This document shows, piece by piece, positions 1 through 7,753 of a stretch of 64,000 nucleotides of DNA. Under the pieces are notes generated by a model. The model made no database searches. It saw nothing but the letters and a program-made list of their open reading frames with translations, and was not told the DNA's origin. A program made the translations under genes and the position numbers. Positions within the stretch are counted from its first letter, which is position 1; each line of letters starts with the position of its first letter. Location: assembly GCA_944321175.1 (NCBI GenBank), contig CALUKI010000001.1, positions 51,835 through 115,834 on the forward strand. Reading direction: 5' to 3'. The DNA comes from an uncultured Alistipes sp. Its GTDB lineage: Bacteria; Bacteroidota; Bacteroidia; Bacteroidales; Rikenellaceae.

Positions 1-1
1 C

Positions 2-139
2 ACACTGGTCAACATGGGTGCATGCGCCCTGCGACTGAACCGCACGCTGCATTTCGACCCCGTGAAACAGCTCTTCATCGACGACGAAGCGGCCAACCGG
101 CTTATCGACCAGCCCATGCGCCGTCCCTGGCAAATCTGA
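2..139 (+). CDS. Gfo/Idh/MocA-family oxidoreductase, C-terminal end (partial)
   Basis: The first 45 codons visible in this frame end at a TGA at 137-139. They carry the C-terminal signature of secreted Gfo/Idh/MocA dehydrogenases of Bacteroidota: an Asn-containing strand, then an R-T-L-H-F-D-P block, then acidic residues followed by A-N-R-L and a P-W ending. These proteins are NAD(P)-dependent sugar dehydrogenases. The N-terminal Rossmann domain lies outside the window. It sits 27 bp upstream of a DUF1080 protein and in the same direction, which fits a 3-keto-sugar pathway unit. The family call is fairly firm; the substrate cannot be read from this fragment. Confidence 0.75.
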   Translation, partial: TLVNMGACALRLNRTLHFDPVKQLFIDDEAANRLIDQPMRRPWQI

Positions 140-166
140 AACCGTCCATCTAACGAACATCGATCC

Positions 167-3100
167 ATGAAAACAATAAAACGAATTATCCTGTCATGTA
201 CGCTCGCCCTGCTTCTCGCTGCGAACGTTACGGCCGCACCGCTCGATGAGCGTCAACGCACGGTCGAAACCGTCATTGCCGATTGTCTGGCACAACTCCC
301 CGCACCATCGGTGAAGGAGTACGGCAAAATCATGGAGGAACTTGCCGCTACGGGAGCCGAAGGCATCGAGATACTGGCCGACATGCTTGTCCCCGCGGCG
401 CAAGGCAAAAATGCACCCGTAGAGTATGCAATCAACGGCGTAGCCTCCCATGTGACAAAGGAGGGGCTGGAAGCGCAGCGGAAGGAGGTCTGCAAGGGGC
501 TGTCGGCCGCCCTCGCCCGCTGTACGGACGATGCGAACCGCGCCTTTCTGCTATCGCAGCTCCAGCTCTGCGCAACGGCGGATACGGCGGATACGATTGC
601 CGGTTATTTCGACGATCCCTATCTGAGCGATCCCGCATTGCGGGCCCTGACCTCCATCGCGGGGAGTGAAGCGGTCTTGCTGAAGCTGGCAAAACGTTCC
701 GACATCACACAAGAGCAGAAAGCCGCTTTGGCCTGTGCTTTGGGAGAAAAGGAGATGGCGGAGGCCGAACAGCTTCTATTGGGTTGGCTGCCCGAAGCCG
801 ACGAAACGACCCGCGCAGCCATCTACGCCGCATTGGGCTCCTGCGGATCGGCCGCCTCGCTCAAGCGCCTCGCCGCCGCAGCCCGCTCCGCAGGGTTCAT
901 CGATGACAAAACAGCCGCGACAGACTCCTACCTTCGGCTGCTGAACCGGCTTGTCGACCAAAAGGCGCCGCGTGAAGCGATCAAGGCCGCCAGGAAACTG
1001 CTCGGCTGCAAAGTTTCGAATGTGCGGGGCGCTGCACTCCAGATTCTTCTCCGCGCCCAAGGGACCGAGGCGCTGCCTTATGTCCTGAAGGCGTTGCAAA
1101 CGGAGGACATCCAATACCGCAATGCCGCGCTGCGCTATGTCGGGGAGCTGGCCGACGACGATGTATATGCAACGATTGCCGCCGAACGCAGCCATTTGAG
1201 CGACGAGGCATGGGCCGATGTGATCGAGTGGTTCGGGGTACGTCACGCCGCATCGCAGATCGAGGCCGTAACCGAAGCCGTCGCATCGCCGAACGACCGC
1301 CTTGCACTGGCGGGGATTCATGCCGCCGGACGTCTGGGCGGCGACAAGGCGCTTGCGGCCCTGATCGCAGCACTCGGAGGCCGCCATGCCGAACCGGCGG
1401 CACAGGCCCTGCTCACGTTCAACGGAAAGATCGATGACGGAGTCGTCGAGGCTCTCGACGGAGAAGGGACGATGCCGGTTCAAGCCCTCCATCTCGCAGC
1501 GGCGCGCCGCATTACCGCCGTTTCGGACAAAGTCTTCGCACTGCTCGACGCCTCCGATCCGGACGTTGCGGCGGCTGCATACCGCGCTTTGCCCAGCGTG
1601 ACGGCACCGGATGACATCGACCGCCTGAGCGAGCGGATCGACCGAAGCGACGACACGCAGGCCGAAGCATTGCGCGCGGCACTCATGCACGCCGTACAAC
1701 CGCTCGCCCCCGACAAGCAGTACGAGATCATTGCCGCCAGGATGAATGCCTCGGAACACCCCGAACGCTATTATCCCGTATTGGCGCAAGGCGGAACGCA
1801 GCGGGCGATCGACTGTCTGCTGGAGAACTTTGCCGGCAGGCATGCGGAGAAAGCCTTTGCGGCGCTGCTTCTGATCGACAACCCGCAGATGATCGGCGTA
1901 CTCCACAGTCTGGCGGAGCAGCATCCCGAATTGGCCGACCGCGCATTGGCCCGTTATACCGACTGTGTCGCGGCGCTTGACGCCACGCCTGTCCGGAAAT
2001 ACCAGCTTTACAGCGAGGCATTGGCGTTAAACCCTTCGGCCAGGATCGTCAACAGGATCCTGCAGAAACTGGCCGACATACATGAAATTCCGGCGCTTCT
2101 ATTGGCCGGCTGCTATCTCGACAATCCGGAAACGGCCCGCACGGCGGCAGCTGCCGTCAAGACGATCGGGGCAAAAAGCGAACGGCTTGCAGGAGGAGAG
2201 AAGGTCCGCGCGCTGTTGGAAAAGAGCTGCGACATCTATCGGGAGTGGGCGGCCAGCGATGCCGATGCCGGATATGCAGTGGATGAACTGACGCTTCTGT
2301 TGTCGAAACTGCCTGCCGACGGATTCCGCACCGTAACCGACGATCTTGCGCAATGGTCTGCCGCAGCTGCCGCACCGGCCGAACGGGCGGAGATGGAACC
2401 CGCGGCGCGCAAACGGGCCGAACGGGCGGCGGCAAAAGCCATGCAGCGGCTCTGGAAACAGGAGAACGGCGTGATTTCCTATCTCGGCGGCGAAGCAAGC
2501 GCCATCGCAGCGCCCGGCACCTACGAGAATTTCGAAATATGGATCGATTTCCGCACCGCCGGCAAAGCCGGTCTGGCTGTCCGCTCGACCAACCGGATCG
2601 GACTGGGCGACGAGGAGGGTTCGGGTGCCGCAACCGGAAACCGCACCTACGCATCGGCTCCGGTCAGCAATGCCGACAATGAAAAGGGGACATGGAATAC
2701 CCTCTACCTCAAAATGGTGGATGACCGGATCACAGTCGAGGTAAATGGCCGTACCGTAACCGACAACGTCACCCTTGAAAACAGCGGCCAGCCGGACAAC
2801 ACGGTGCCGGTTGCAGGAACCATCGAACTTCTCGGCGAAGGAGATGCCATCGATTTCCGCAACTTCCTGCTGCACGAACTGCCTGCAACGCCCCTCTTCG
2901 AATTGCCGGCCGAGGAGGCCGAAGCGGGATACGAAGTGTTGTTCGACGGCCGTTCGCTCCACAACTGGACGGGGAATACGACCAACTACGTTCCGCAGGA
3001 GGGTACGATCCACGTCACGGCTCAATTCGGCGGTTCCGGAAACCTTTATACCAAAAAGGAGTACGGCGACTTCGTGCTGCGTTTCGAGTTCCGCTTCCTT

Positions 3101-3565
3101 CGCGAAGGGGTCAACAACGGAATCGGGATCCGCACCCCGATGGGTGTCAATGCCGCCTATCACGGCATGGAGATTCAGATCCTCGACCATGACGCTCCGA
3201 TCTACAAGAACCTCCGCATCTATCAGCAGCATGGATCGGTCTATGGCATCATTCCGGCAAAACGGATCAAATTCGGAGCATTGGGAACCTGGAACGCAGA
3301 GGAGATCCGCGCCGTAGGCGATCATATTACCGTAACGGTCAATGGCGAGGTCATTCTCGACGGAAACATCCGTGAGGCGTGTCAAGGGCACAACGTCTCG
3401 GAAGACGGCTCCAAAACCAACCCCTACACGGTTGACCACCGCAACCATCCGGGGCTTTTCAACAAAAAAGGCCACATCGGACTGTTGGGGCACGGCGCCG
3501 GCATCCAGTTCCGCAACATCCGCATTCTGGATCTCGAAAACACGCCCCTGCCCCCTCGGAAATGA
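167..3565 (+). CDS. Secreted HEAT-repeat protein with C-terminal DUF1080 (3-keto-disaccharide hydrolase-type) domain
   Basis: An 1132-residue exported protein. The first 23 residues form a signal peptide (basic start, Leu/Ala core, cleavage after V-T-A-A). Residues about 40-740 are Ala/Leu-rich helical repeats of HEAT type. Residues about 767-905 look like a jelly-roll domain (a first DUF1080/LamG-like copy), and residues about 920-1125 are a clear DUF1080 domain with the V-L-F-D-G-R-S-L-H-N-W-T start and an M-E-I-Q-I-L-D core. DUF1080 proteins cleave or bind 3-keto-glycosides made by Gfo/Idh/MocA dehydrogenases, and one such gene lies on each side here. The HEAT array probably serves as a scaffold for other proteins; that is inference. 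The protein probably acts in the periplasm. Length is far above a single-domain DUF1080 protein (about 250 residues). Confidence 0.8.
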   Translation: MKTIKRIILSCTLALLLAANVTAAPLDERQRTVETVIADCLAQLPAPSVKEYGKIMEELAATGAEGIEILADMLVPAAQGKNAPVEYAINGVASHVTKEGLEAQRKEVCKGLSAALARCTDDANRAFLLSQLQLCATADTADTIAGYFDDPYLSDPALRALTSIAGSEAVLLKLAKRSDITQEQKAALACALGEKEMAEAEQLLLGWLPEADETTRAAIYAALGSCGSAASLKRLAAAARSAGFIDDKTAATDSYLRLLNRLVDQKAPREAIKAARKLLGCKVSNVRGAALQILLRAQGTEALPYVLKALQTEDIQYRNAALRYVGELADDDVYATIAAERSHLSDEAWADVIEWFGVRHAASQIEAVTEAVASPNDRLALAGIHAAGRLGGDKALAALIAALGGRHAEPAAQALLTFNGKIDDGVVEALDGEGTMPVQALHLAAARRITAVSDKVFALLDASDPDVAAAAYRALPSVTAPDDIDRLSERIDRSDDTQAEALRAALMHAVQPLAPDKQYEIIAARMNASEHPERYYPVLAQGGTQRAIDCLLENFAGRHAEKAFAALLLIDNPQMIGVLHSLAEQHPELADRALARYTDCVAALDATPVRKYQLYSEALALNPSARIVNRILQKLADIHEIPALLLAGCYLDNPETARTAAAAVKTIGAKSERLAGGEKVRALLEKSCDIYREWAASDADAGYAVDELTLLLSKLPADGFRTVTDDLAQWSAAAAAPAERAEMEPAARKRAERAAAKAMQRLWKQENGVISYLGGEASAIAAPGTYENFEIWIDFRTAGKAGLAVRSTNRIGLGDEEGSGAATGNRTYASAPVSNADNEKGTWNTLYLKMVDDRITVEVNGRTVTDNVTLENSGQPDNTVPVAGTIELLGEGDAIDFRNFLLHELPATPLFELPAEEAEAGYEVLFDGRSLHNWTGNTTNYVPQEGTIHVTAQFGGSGNLYTKKEYGDFVLRFEFRFLREGVNNGIGIRTPMGVNAAYHGMEIQILDHDAPIYKNLRIYQQHGSVYGIIPAKRIKFGALGTWNAEEIRAVGDHITVTVNGEVILDGNIREACQGHNVSEDGSKTNPYTVDHRNHPGLFNKKGHIGLLGHGAGIQFRNIRILDLENTPLPPRK

Positions 3566-3580
3566 CGTCGAAGACGCCGG

Positions 3581-3616
3581 TCCGTTGTTCCGACGATCGA
3601 TCGTCGGAACAACGGA
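3581..3616. repeat. 36-bp perfect palindrome between the DUF1080 and dehydrogenase genes
   Basis: Two 18-base arms (left arm tccgttgttccgacgatc) are exact reverse complements with no spacer; one more wobble pair and one G-C pair extend it to 3579-3618. It begins 15 bp after the stop codon of the HEAT/DUF1080 gene. There is no T run on either side, so it is not a classical terminator, but it could end or stabilise the 3' end of that transcript. It could also be a binding site for a dimeric regulator. Confidence 0.6.
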
Positions 3617-3776
3617 TCCCGACGCCGAATCCGAAAACGGGTACGGGTTCTCGGCCGAAGGGAGGGCCGGAGATCCGGAATCCGGAAGGAGATCCAAGAG
3701 AGACCCGCACCGATAAATCCGCATATTCCCTGCCGCAAGCCGGCAACAGCAGCCCGCTGCAGAATAAAACGTACAA

Positions 3777-5033
3777 ATGGATCATCAGAGAATTCCGGCC
3801 GACCGTCCGGTACGGATCGTCGTAATCGGAGCCGGAAACCGCGCCCACAAATACCTTGAATACGCACGCCGCCATCCCGAACGGCTGCAACCCGTCGCAA
3901 TCGTCGAGACCAACGACCTGCGCCGGAATGAATTGGCCGACCGTTTCGGCGTTGCCGAATCCGGCCGCTACAACGATTACAACGACTTCTTCTCCCGTCC
4001 CGTCGCGGCCGATGCCGTATTGATCGCCACGCCGGAAAACATCCACTTCGATCCCTGCATGAAGGCTGTCGAAGCCGGCTACCACATCCTGCTTGAAAAG
4101 CCCATAGCCCAAAGCTACGACGAGTGCCGCGCCATTGCACGACAGGCCCGCAAGCGCGGGGTACTCGTGGGAATCTGCCACGTCCTGCGCTACCACCCCT
4201 ATTTCGTAAAGATCAAGCAGATCATCGATTCCGGCGAACTGGGAGAGATCATCTCCATCAACCACGTCTCGGCCGTAGGGATCGATCGCGCCACGCACGG
4301 CTACGTCAGGGGACTCTGGCGGCGCGCGGAGGCGACGAATCCCATGCTGCTGGCAAAATGCTGCCATGATGTCGATTTCCTGTTATGGATCACCGGAAGT
4401 CCCTGCCGGAAAATAAGCTCCTTCGGTTCGCTGCGCTGGTTCCGCACCGCCAACGCTCCCCAGGGAAGTACCGAACGATGCATCGACTGCCCCGTCGAGA
4501 GCAACTGCCCCTATTCCGCCGTCGATCTCTACTGCAACCGCCGCGACTGGATATCGAATTTCGATGTCCCGCACGGAAAAAGTCTGGACGAAGTCCTCAT
4601 GGAAGAGTTGAAACAGGGGCCTTACGGGCGCTGCGTCTATCGCTGCGACAACAACGTGGTGGACCATCAGCTCCTGACGATGGAGCTCGAAAACGAAACC
4701 ATCCTCTCGCTTTCGATGGATGTGTTCACGCAGGATGACTGCCGCCGCACCCACATCAAAATGACGCACGGCGAAATCTTCGGCGACGAAAAGAGTCTTC
4801 ATGTCCGGAGATTCCGAAGCGGGTCGGAACAGATCTGCGACTTCGAAAAGCTGGCGAAGAGTCCCTTTCACGCAGGCGCCGACCTGCGGCTCATCGAAGA
4901 CTTCGTCGATGCACTGACACGACCCGGCCATCCTTTCCGCACCGCCGTCGAAGAGTCGATCGAAAGCCACCGCATCTGTTTCGAAGCCGAGCGAAGCCGC
5001 CTGAGCGGAAAAACGATCCTGCTTCAATCCTGA
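3777..5033 (+). CDS. Gfo/Idh/MocA-family oxidoreductase
   Basis: A 418-residue cytoplasmic NAD(P)-dependent dehydrogenase. The Rossmann start is visible as V-I-G-A-G-N-R at residues 16-22, and the family's catalytic E-K-P-I-A motif follows at about residue 110. A Cys cluster, C-I-D-C-P-V-E-S-N-C-P, at about residue 240 is often seen in Bacteroidota members and looks like a small metal site. There is no signal peptide, unlike many relatives, so it should act in the cytoplasm. The ATG at 3777 lies 211 bp after the DUF1080 gene with a strong palindrome between, so it may have its own promoter. The likely substrates are sugars or sugar derivatives; the exact one is not readable. Confidence 0.85.
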   Translation: MDHQRIPADRPVRIVVIGAGNRAHKYLEYARRHPERLQPVAIVETNDLRRNELADRFGVAESGRYNDYNDFFSRPVAADAVLIATPENIHFDPCMKAVEAGYHILLEKPIAQSYDECRAIARQARKRGVLVGICHVLRYHPYFVKIKQIIDSGELGEIISINHVSAVGIDRATHGYVRGLWRRAEATNPMLLAKCCHDVDFLLWITGSPCRKISSFGSLRWFRTANAPQGSTERCIDCPVESNCPYSAVDLYCNRRDWISNFDVPHGKSLDEVLMEELKQGPYGRCVYRCDNNVVDHQLLTMELENETILSLSMDVFTQDDCRRTHIKMTHGEIFGDEKSLHVRRFRSGSEQICDFEKLAKSPFHAGADLRLIEDFVDALTRPGHPFRTAVEESIESHRICFEAERSRLSGKTILLQS

Positions 5034-5232
5034 CAATCCGCTCCGGCAGCACCCGAACCCGGCTCCGGCACCGACGGCCGGAGGATCGGCCCTGCAGCTC
5101 CCCGCGCGACGCCGCTGCGGCGTCCGACACGCCTTACGGGCGATTCGCCGCCGGCTTCCCGCCAGACAAAACCCACAGCAAAAAATTTAACAGAAAAATC
5201 ATCCGATTATACACCGGCTCATCTTTTTCCCT

Positions 5233-5240
5233 TATCTTTG
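5233..5240 (+). promoter_or_regulatory. Putative -7 box (TATCTTTG) for the S1/P1 nuclease gene
   Basis: TATCTTTG matches the Bacteroidota -7 consensus TAnnTTTG and lies 78 bp before the chosen start codon. No convincing TTTG -33 element is seen at the usual 19-21 bp spacing. The region 5034-5232 has no gene, only a small GC-rich hairpin at 5108-5124. Confidence 0.5.
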
Positions 5241-5250
5241 AGTCCGGACA

Positions 5251-5287
5251 GCAGCCGGAGGCTCCCGGATCGGGAGCCTCCGGCTGC
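5251..5287 (+). promoter_or_regulatory. Perfect 17-bp hairpin at the very 5' end of the nuclease transcript
   Basis: Arms 5251-5267 and 5271-5287 are exact reverse complements with a 3-base loop. Given the -7 box at 5233-5240, transcription should start around 5245-5247, so the hairpin would form right at the RNA 5' end, 31 bp before the ATG. No T run follows, so premature termination is unlikely; 5'-end protection or control of translation is more plausible. Confidence 0.6.
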
Positions 5288-5318
5288 GGAAACCGACAAA
5301 AGACAAAACGACCGACTC

Positions 5319-6122
5319 ATGAAAAGACCGAAACGAATCCTGTTCCTGCTCCTTACGGCAACCGCGCTGCCCGCCGCCGCTTGCGCATGGGGCGGACTTT
5401 TCCACCGCGCCGTCGCCGAAGCCGCCCAACGCAATCTTTCGCCCAAGGCCATCGCCGAAATCGAACGTTACACACAAGGGACTCCGCTCGCCGCCTATGC
5501 CACATTCATGGATGAAGTGGTCGCCGATCCCCGCTACAAGGAGCCGTTTGCCGGCTGGCATGCGTCGATCGCCGATTCAACCTGCAAATCCCCCGTCGAA
5601 GTGCGCCAACGGTATCGGAACAGCCGCGACGGCGTAACGGCCGCAGAGTGGATTACCGAAGAGCTGAAAAACTATCGTTCGCTCGATGATTCGGTCGTGC
5701 TGACCTATATCAAATGTCTCGTGCATATCATCCCCGATTTCCACTGCCCGGCACACGTCCGCTATACCGATGCCCACAACGAAGGGAAGTTCGACGTGAC
5801 ATTCTTCGGTCGGAAGATACTGCTCCACAGCATCTGGGACCATCATCTTCTTACACGGCTGCGCCCCGGATGGGATGATATGCGCTGGGCGGATTATCTC
5901 TGCGAAACACCCAGAAAGGAGATCCGCGCCGCAAAAAGAGGATCATACAGAGAGTGGTTCGAAGATACGGCCCGCGACGTCCGGATCTCGATCGACTGGG
6001 TACGGCCCGGAGATGCACTGGGCGACGAATTCATGGAAAAAGCGGCCTCGCTGGCAGACAAAGAGCTGCGCAAGGCCGCCGCCCGCCTGACAAAAACGCT
6101 TGAACGCATCTTCGGGAAATAA
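5319..6122 (+). CDS. S1/P1-type zinc nuclease, secreted
   Basis: A 267-residue exported protein of the S1/P1 nuclease (zinc phospholipase C-like) fold. The signal peptide ends A-C-A, so cleavage would leave Trp24 as the first mature residue; in this family the N-terminal Trp itself binds zinc. Other zinc ligands are visible: H29, the D-F-H-C-P-A-H block at about residue 147, and H-S-I-W-D-H-H at about 176, matching the usual H-x-x-W-D motif. These enzymes cut single-stranded DNA/RNA and remove 3'-phosphates, and probably serve nutrient scavenging in the periplasm. An in-frame upstream ATG at 5238 would run through the 5' hairpin; 5319 is preferred because the signal peptide starts there. Confidence 0.85.
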   Translation: MKRPKRILFLLLTATALPAAACAWGGLFHRAVAEAAQRNLSPKAIAEIERYTQGTPLAAYATFMDEVVADPRYKEPFAGWHASIADSTCKSPVEVRQRYRNSRDGVTAAEWITEELKNYRSLDDSVVLTYIKCLVHIIPDFHCPAHVRYTDAHNEGKFDVTFFGRKILLHSIWDHHLLTRLRPGWDDMRWADYLCETPRKEIRAAKRGSYREWFEDTARDVRISIDWVRPGDALGDEFMEKAASLADKELRKAAARLTKTLERIFGK

Positions 6123-6144
6123 TCTATTTCCAGACACCGTCCGA

Positions 6145-6168
6145 CTGCCGCACGGATCCGTGCGGCAG
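6145..6168 (+). terminator. Palindromic hairpin after the nuclease gene
   Basis: A 24-bp perfect inverted repeat (ctgccgcacgga and its complement) starts 22 bp after the stop codon. No T run follows, so it may be a processing or stability hairpin rather than an intrinsic terminator. Confidence 0.4.
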
Positions 6169-6549
6169 TATCCATGCTTCCCGAAATCGATCCGCCCCAT
6201 CATCCGTCATTCGGATTGGGGACATCCGAACCGTTTCTACGCCGCCTCAACTCCGCGAGTCGTTCCGGTCCCCGTAAAAAACGGTTCATGCCGGCACACC
6301 GCCGCCATAAGCCCCCGAAAAACAGCATCCGCACCTCTTGCTGCAACGGCCTGCATGGCCGTCGTGATTGGCCCATTTCCCCGTCTCCAGAAAACCGCAA
6401 CGGGGCATTGTCATATCGTCTGCCCTGCAGAGACGGCTGGTCGGAACCGGTTTCGGACAACCGCAGTTTTTCGGAATATCCGGTTGTATAATAGCTGTAT
6501 AATACCCGTTCCGTATTCAAGGGACATCCATTCTCGGCATCACCGCCCT
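6169..6549. other. Non-coding gap without a recognised gene
   Basis: About 380 bp with no open frame that resembles a protein. A nine-base direct repeat tgtataata occurs at 6485-6493 and 6496-6504. Nothing else stands out; the region separates the nuclease transcript from the converging deoC gene. Confidence 0.5.
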
Positions 6550-6584
6550 AAAAAGGGGAGTGCCCGCCTTGGCGGGCACTCCCC
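6550..6584 (-). terminator. Rho-independent terminator of deoC
   Basis: On the minus strand a 14-bp GC-rich stem (arms 6555-6568 and 6571-6584, 2-base gap) is followed by five T's (A's at 6550-6554). It begins 20 bp after the deoC stop codon. Confidence 0.85.
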
Positions 6585-6603
6585 AACTCTTCCGATTCGG
6601 AGA

Positions 6604-7482
6604 TCAATAATACTTCACGGGCCGGCCCTCGACAGCCGACAGCAGCGCATTGGCGGCCGAAGACGCGCCGATACGGAAAAAACGGGGCGTCAGCCACTCC
6701 TCGCCCAATATCTCCCGGACAATCGTATAGTAAAGTACGGCATCGGCAGCCGTGCGGACACCTCCCGCAGGCTTGAAACCCACCTTGCGGCCGGTCTTTT
6801 CATAGTAGTCCCTGACCGCCTGACACATCACGACAGCCGCTTCCGGAGTTGCCGCCACATCGATCTTGCCCGTCGAAGTCTTGACAAAGTCGGCTCCCGC
6901 AAACATCGACAACAAGGCCGCACGGCGAATCAAGTCCGGCGTCTTCAACGCGCCTGTCTCCAGTATGACCTTCAGAACGACGTCTTCACCCGTCTCGCCG
7001 CGCAGCACCTCCACCTCGTTGGCCACCTCATCGTAATGCCCTTCCAGCATCTTGCCCACGTTGAGGACGATGTCGATCTCGTCCGCACCGTTCTCGACCG
7101 CCATCGCCGTCTCAAGCATCTTGACCTCCAGGAATGTCTGCGACGACGGAAAACCGCCCGACACGCAGGTGATACGCATCGGCGTGCCGTCAACGGCAAG
7201 GCCCACCGTCTCGACAAACGGCGGATAGATACAGATCGACGCCACATTGGGAATATGAGGGTATTTCTCATAAAACGCCACAGTTTTCTCAGCCAATGCC
7301 GTTACCGATTCTACGGAATCGCTGCACGACAGCGTCGTCAGGTCAAGTGCCGAAAAACAGAATTTGCAGACCTCCGCCGTCTCATATTTTTTCGCCGTCT
7401 CACGCAACTGCGCGACGGTTCCGGCCACCTGCGCGTCACTCGCGGCGGCGGCATATTCCGATAGATGATTTGCGTACTCCAT
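6604..7482 (-). CDS. deoC: Deoxyribose-phosphate aldolase
   Basis: A 292-residue cytoplasmic class I aldolase that splits 2-deoxyribose 5-phosphate into glyceraldehyde 3-phosphate and acetaldehyde in nucleoside catabolism. The Schiff-base lysine is K201 in F-V-K-T-S-T-G, the proton-shuttle lysine is K237 in G-F-K-P-A-G-G, and the D-I-V-L-N strand at about 137 is typical. Length fits the longer DeoC form found in Bacteroidota. The start is supported by an aaggag sequence about 3 bp upstream. It stands alone, with its own terminator. The nearest promoter-like sequence is about 165 bp upstream, so the leader may be long and contains a poly-T/poly-G stretch. Confidence 0.95.
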   Translation of the reverse strand: MEYANHLSEYAAAASDAQVAGTVAQLRETAKKYETAEVCKFCFSALDLTTLSCSDSVESVTALAEKTVAFYEKYPHIPNVASICIYPPFVETVGLAVDGTPMRITCVSGGFPSSQTFLEVKMLETAMAVENGADEIDIVLNVGKMLEGHYDEVANEVEVLRGETGEDVVLKVILETGALKTPDLIRRAALLSMFAGADFVKTSTGKIDVAATPEAAVVMCQAVRDYYEKTGRKVGFKPAGGVRTAADAVLYYTIVREILGEEWLTPRFFRIGASSAANALLSAVEGRPVKYY

Positions 7483-7613
7483 ACTCCTTCGATTTAGTTG
7501 CTACCTGACATATAATTGACAACGCCCTTAGGGCCTCTTCCTCCGCCTTGCCGATCCGGCCGGCTTTTGCATTTTCCGCCACTTCCCGCACCCGGGACGG
7601 GTTCAACCTCGGT

Positions 7614-7622
7614 CCCCCCCCC
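7614..7622. repeat. C9 homopolymer (G9 on the minus strand) in the deoC leader
   Basis: Nine C's followed by seven A's on the plus strand, so the deoC-sense strand reads T7 then G9. It lies between the likely deoC promoter and the start codon. Confidence 0.9.
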
Positions 7623-7648
7623 AAAAAAACAGAGCCGATCCTGCTATA

Positions 7649-7656
7649 CAAATATA
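7649..7656 (-). promoter_or_regulatory. Putative -7 box (TATATTTG) for deoC
   Basis: The minus strand reads TATATTTG, with a TTTTTGG about 16 bp upstream as a possible but slightly close -33 element. It would give a leader of about 160 bases before the deoC ATG. Confidence 0.45.
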
Positions 7657-7701
7657 GCAAATATTTTGTCTCCAAAAAGATTTATCCGTCATTTTGATAT
7701 A

Positions 7702-7735
7702 AAAAAGTCCGGGTTCATCGAAACCCGGACTTTTT
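7702..7735. terminator. Intrinsic terminator after the OmpA/TPR lipoprotein gene
   Basis: A 10-bp stem (7706-7715 with 7722-7731, 6-base loop) is flanked by A's on the left and T's on the right, so it can work in both directions. On the minus strand it follows the lipoprotein gene stop by about 20 bp. Confidence 0.85.
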
Positions 7736-7753
7736 AACCTAACGGCGCTGCCC

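Noticed and set aside
6200..6520. 106-codon minus-strand frame in the gap before deoC's terminator
   Set aside because: No recognisable family, no promoter or ribosome site, and Arg-rich composition typical of chance frames in this genome.
6100..7464. 454-codon plus-strand frame overlapping the end of the nuclease gene and opposite deoC
   Set aside because: Runs through the deoC terminator and antisense to deoC; no family likeness.
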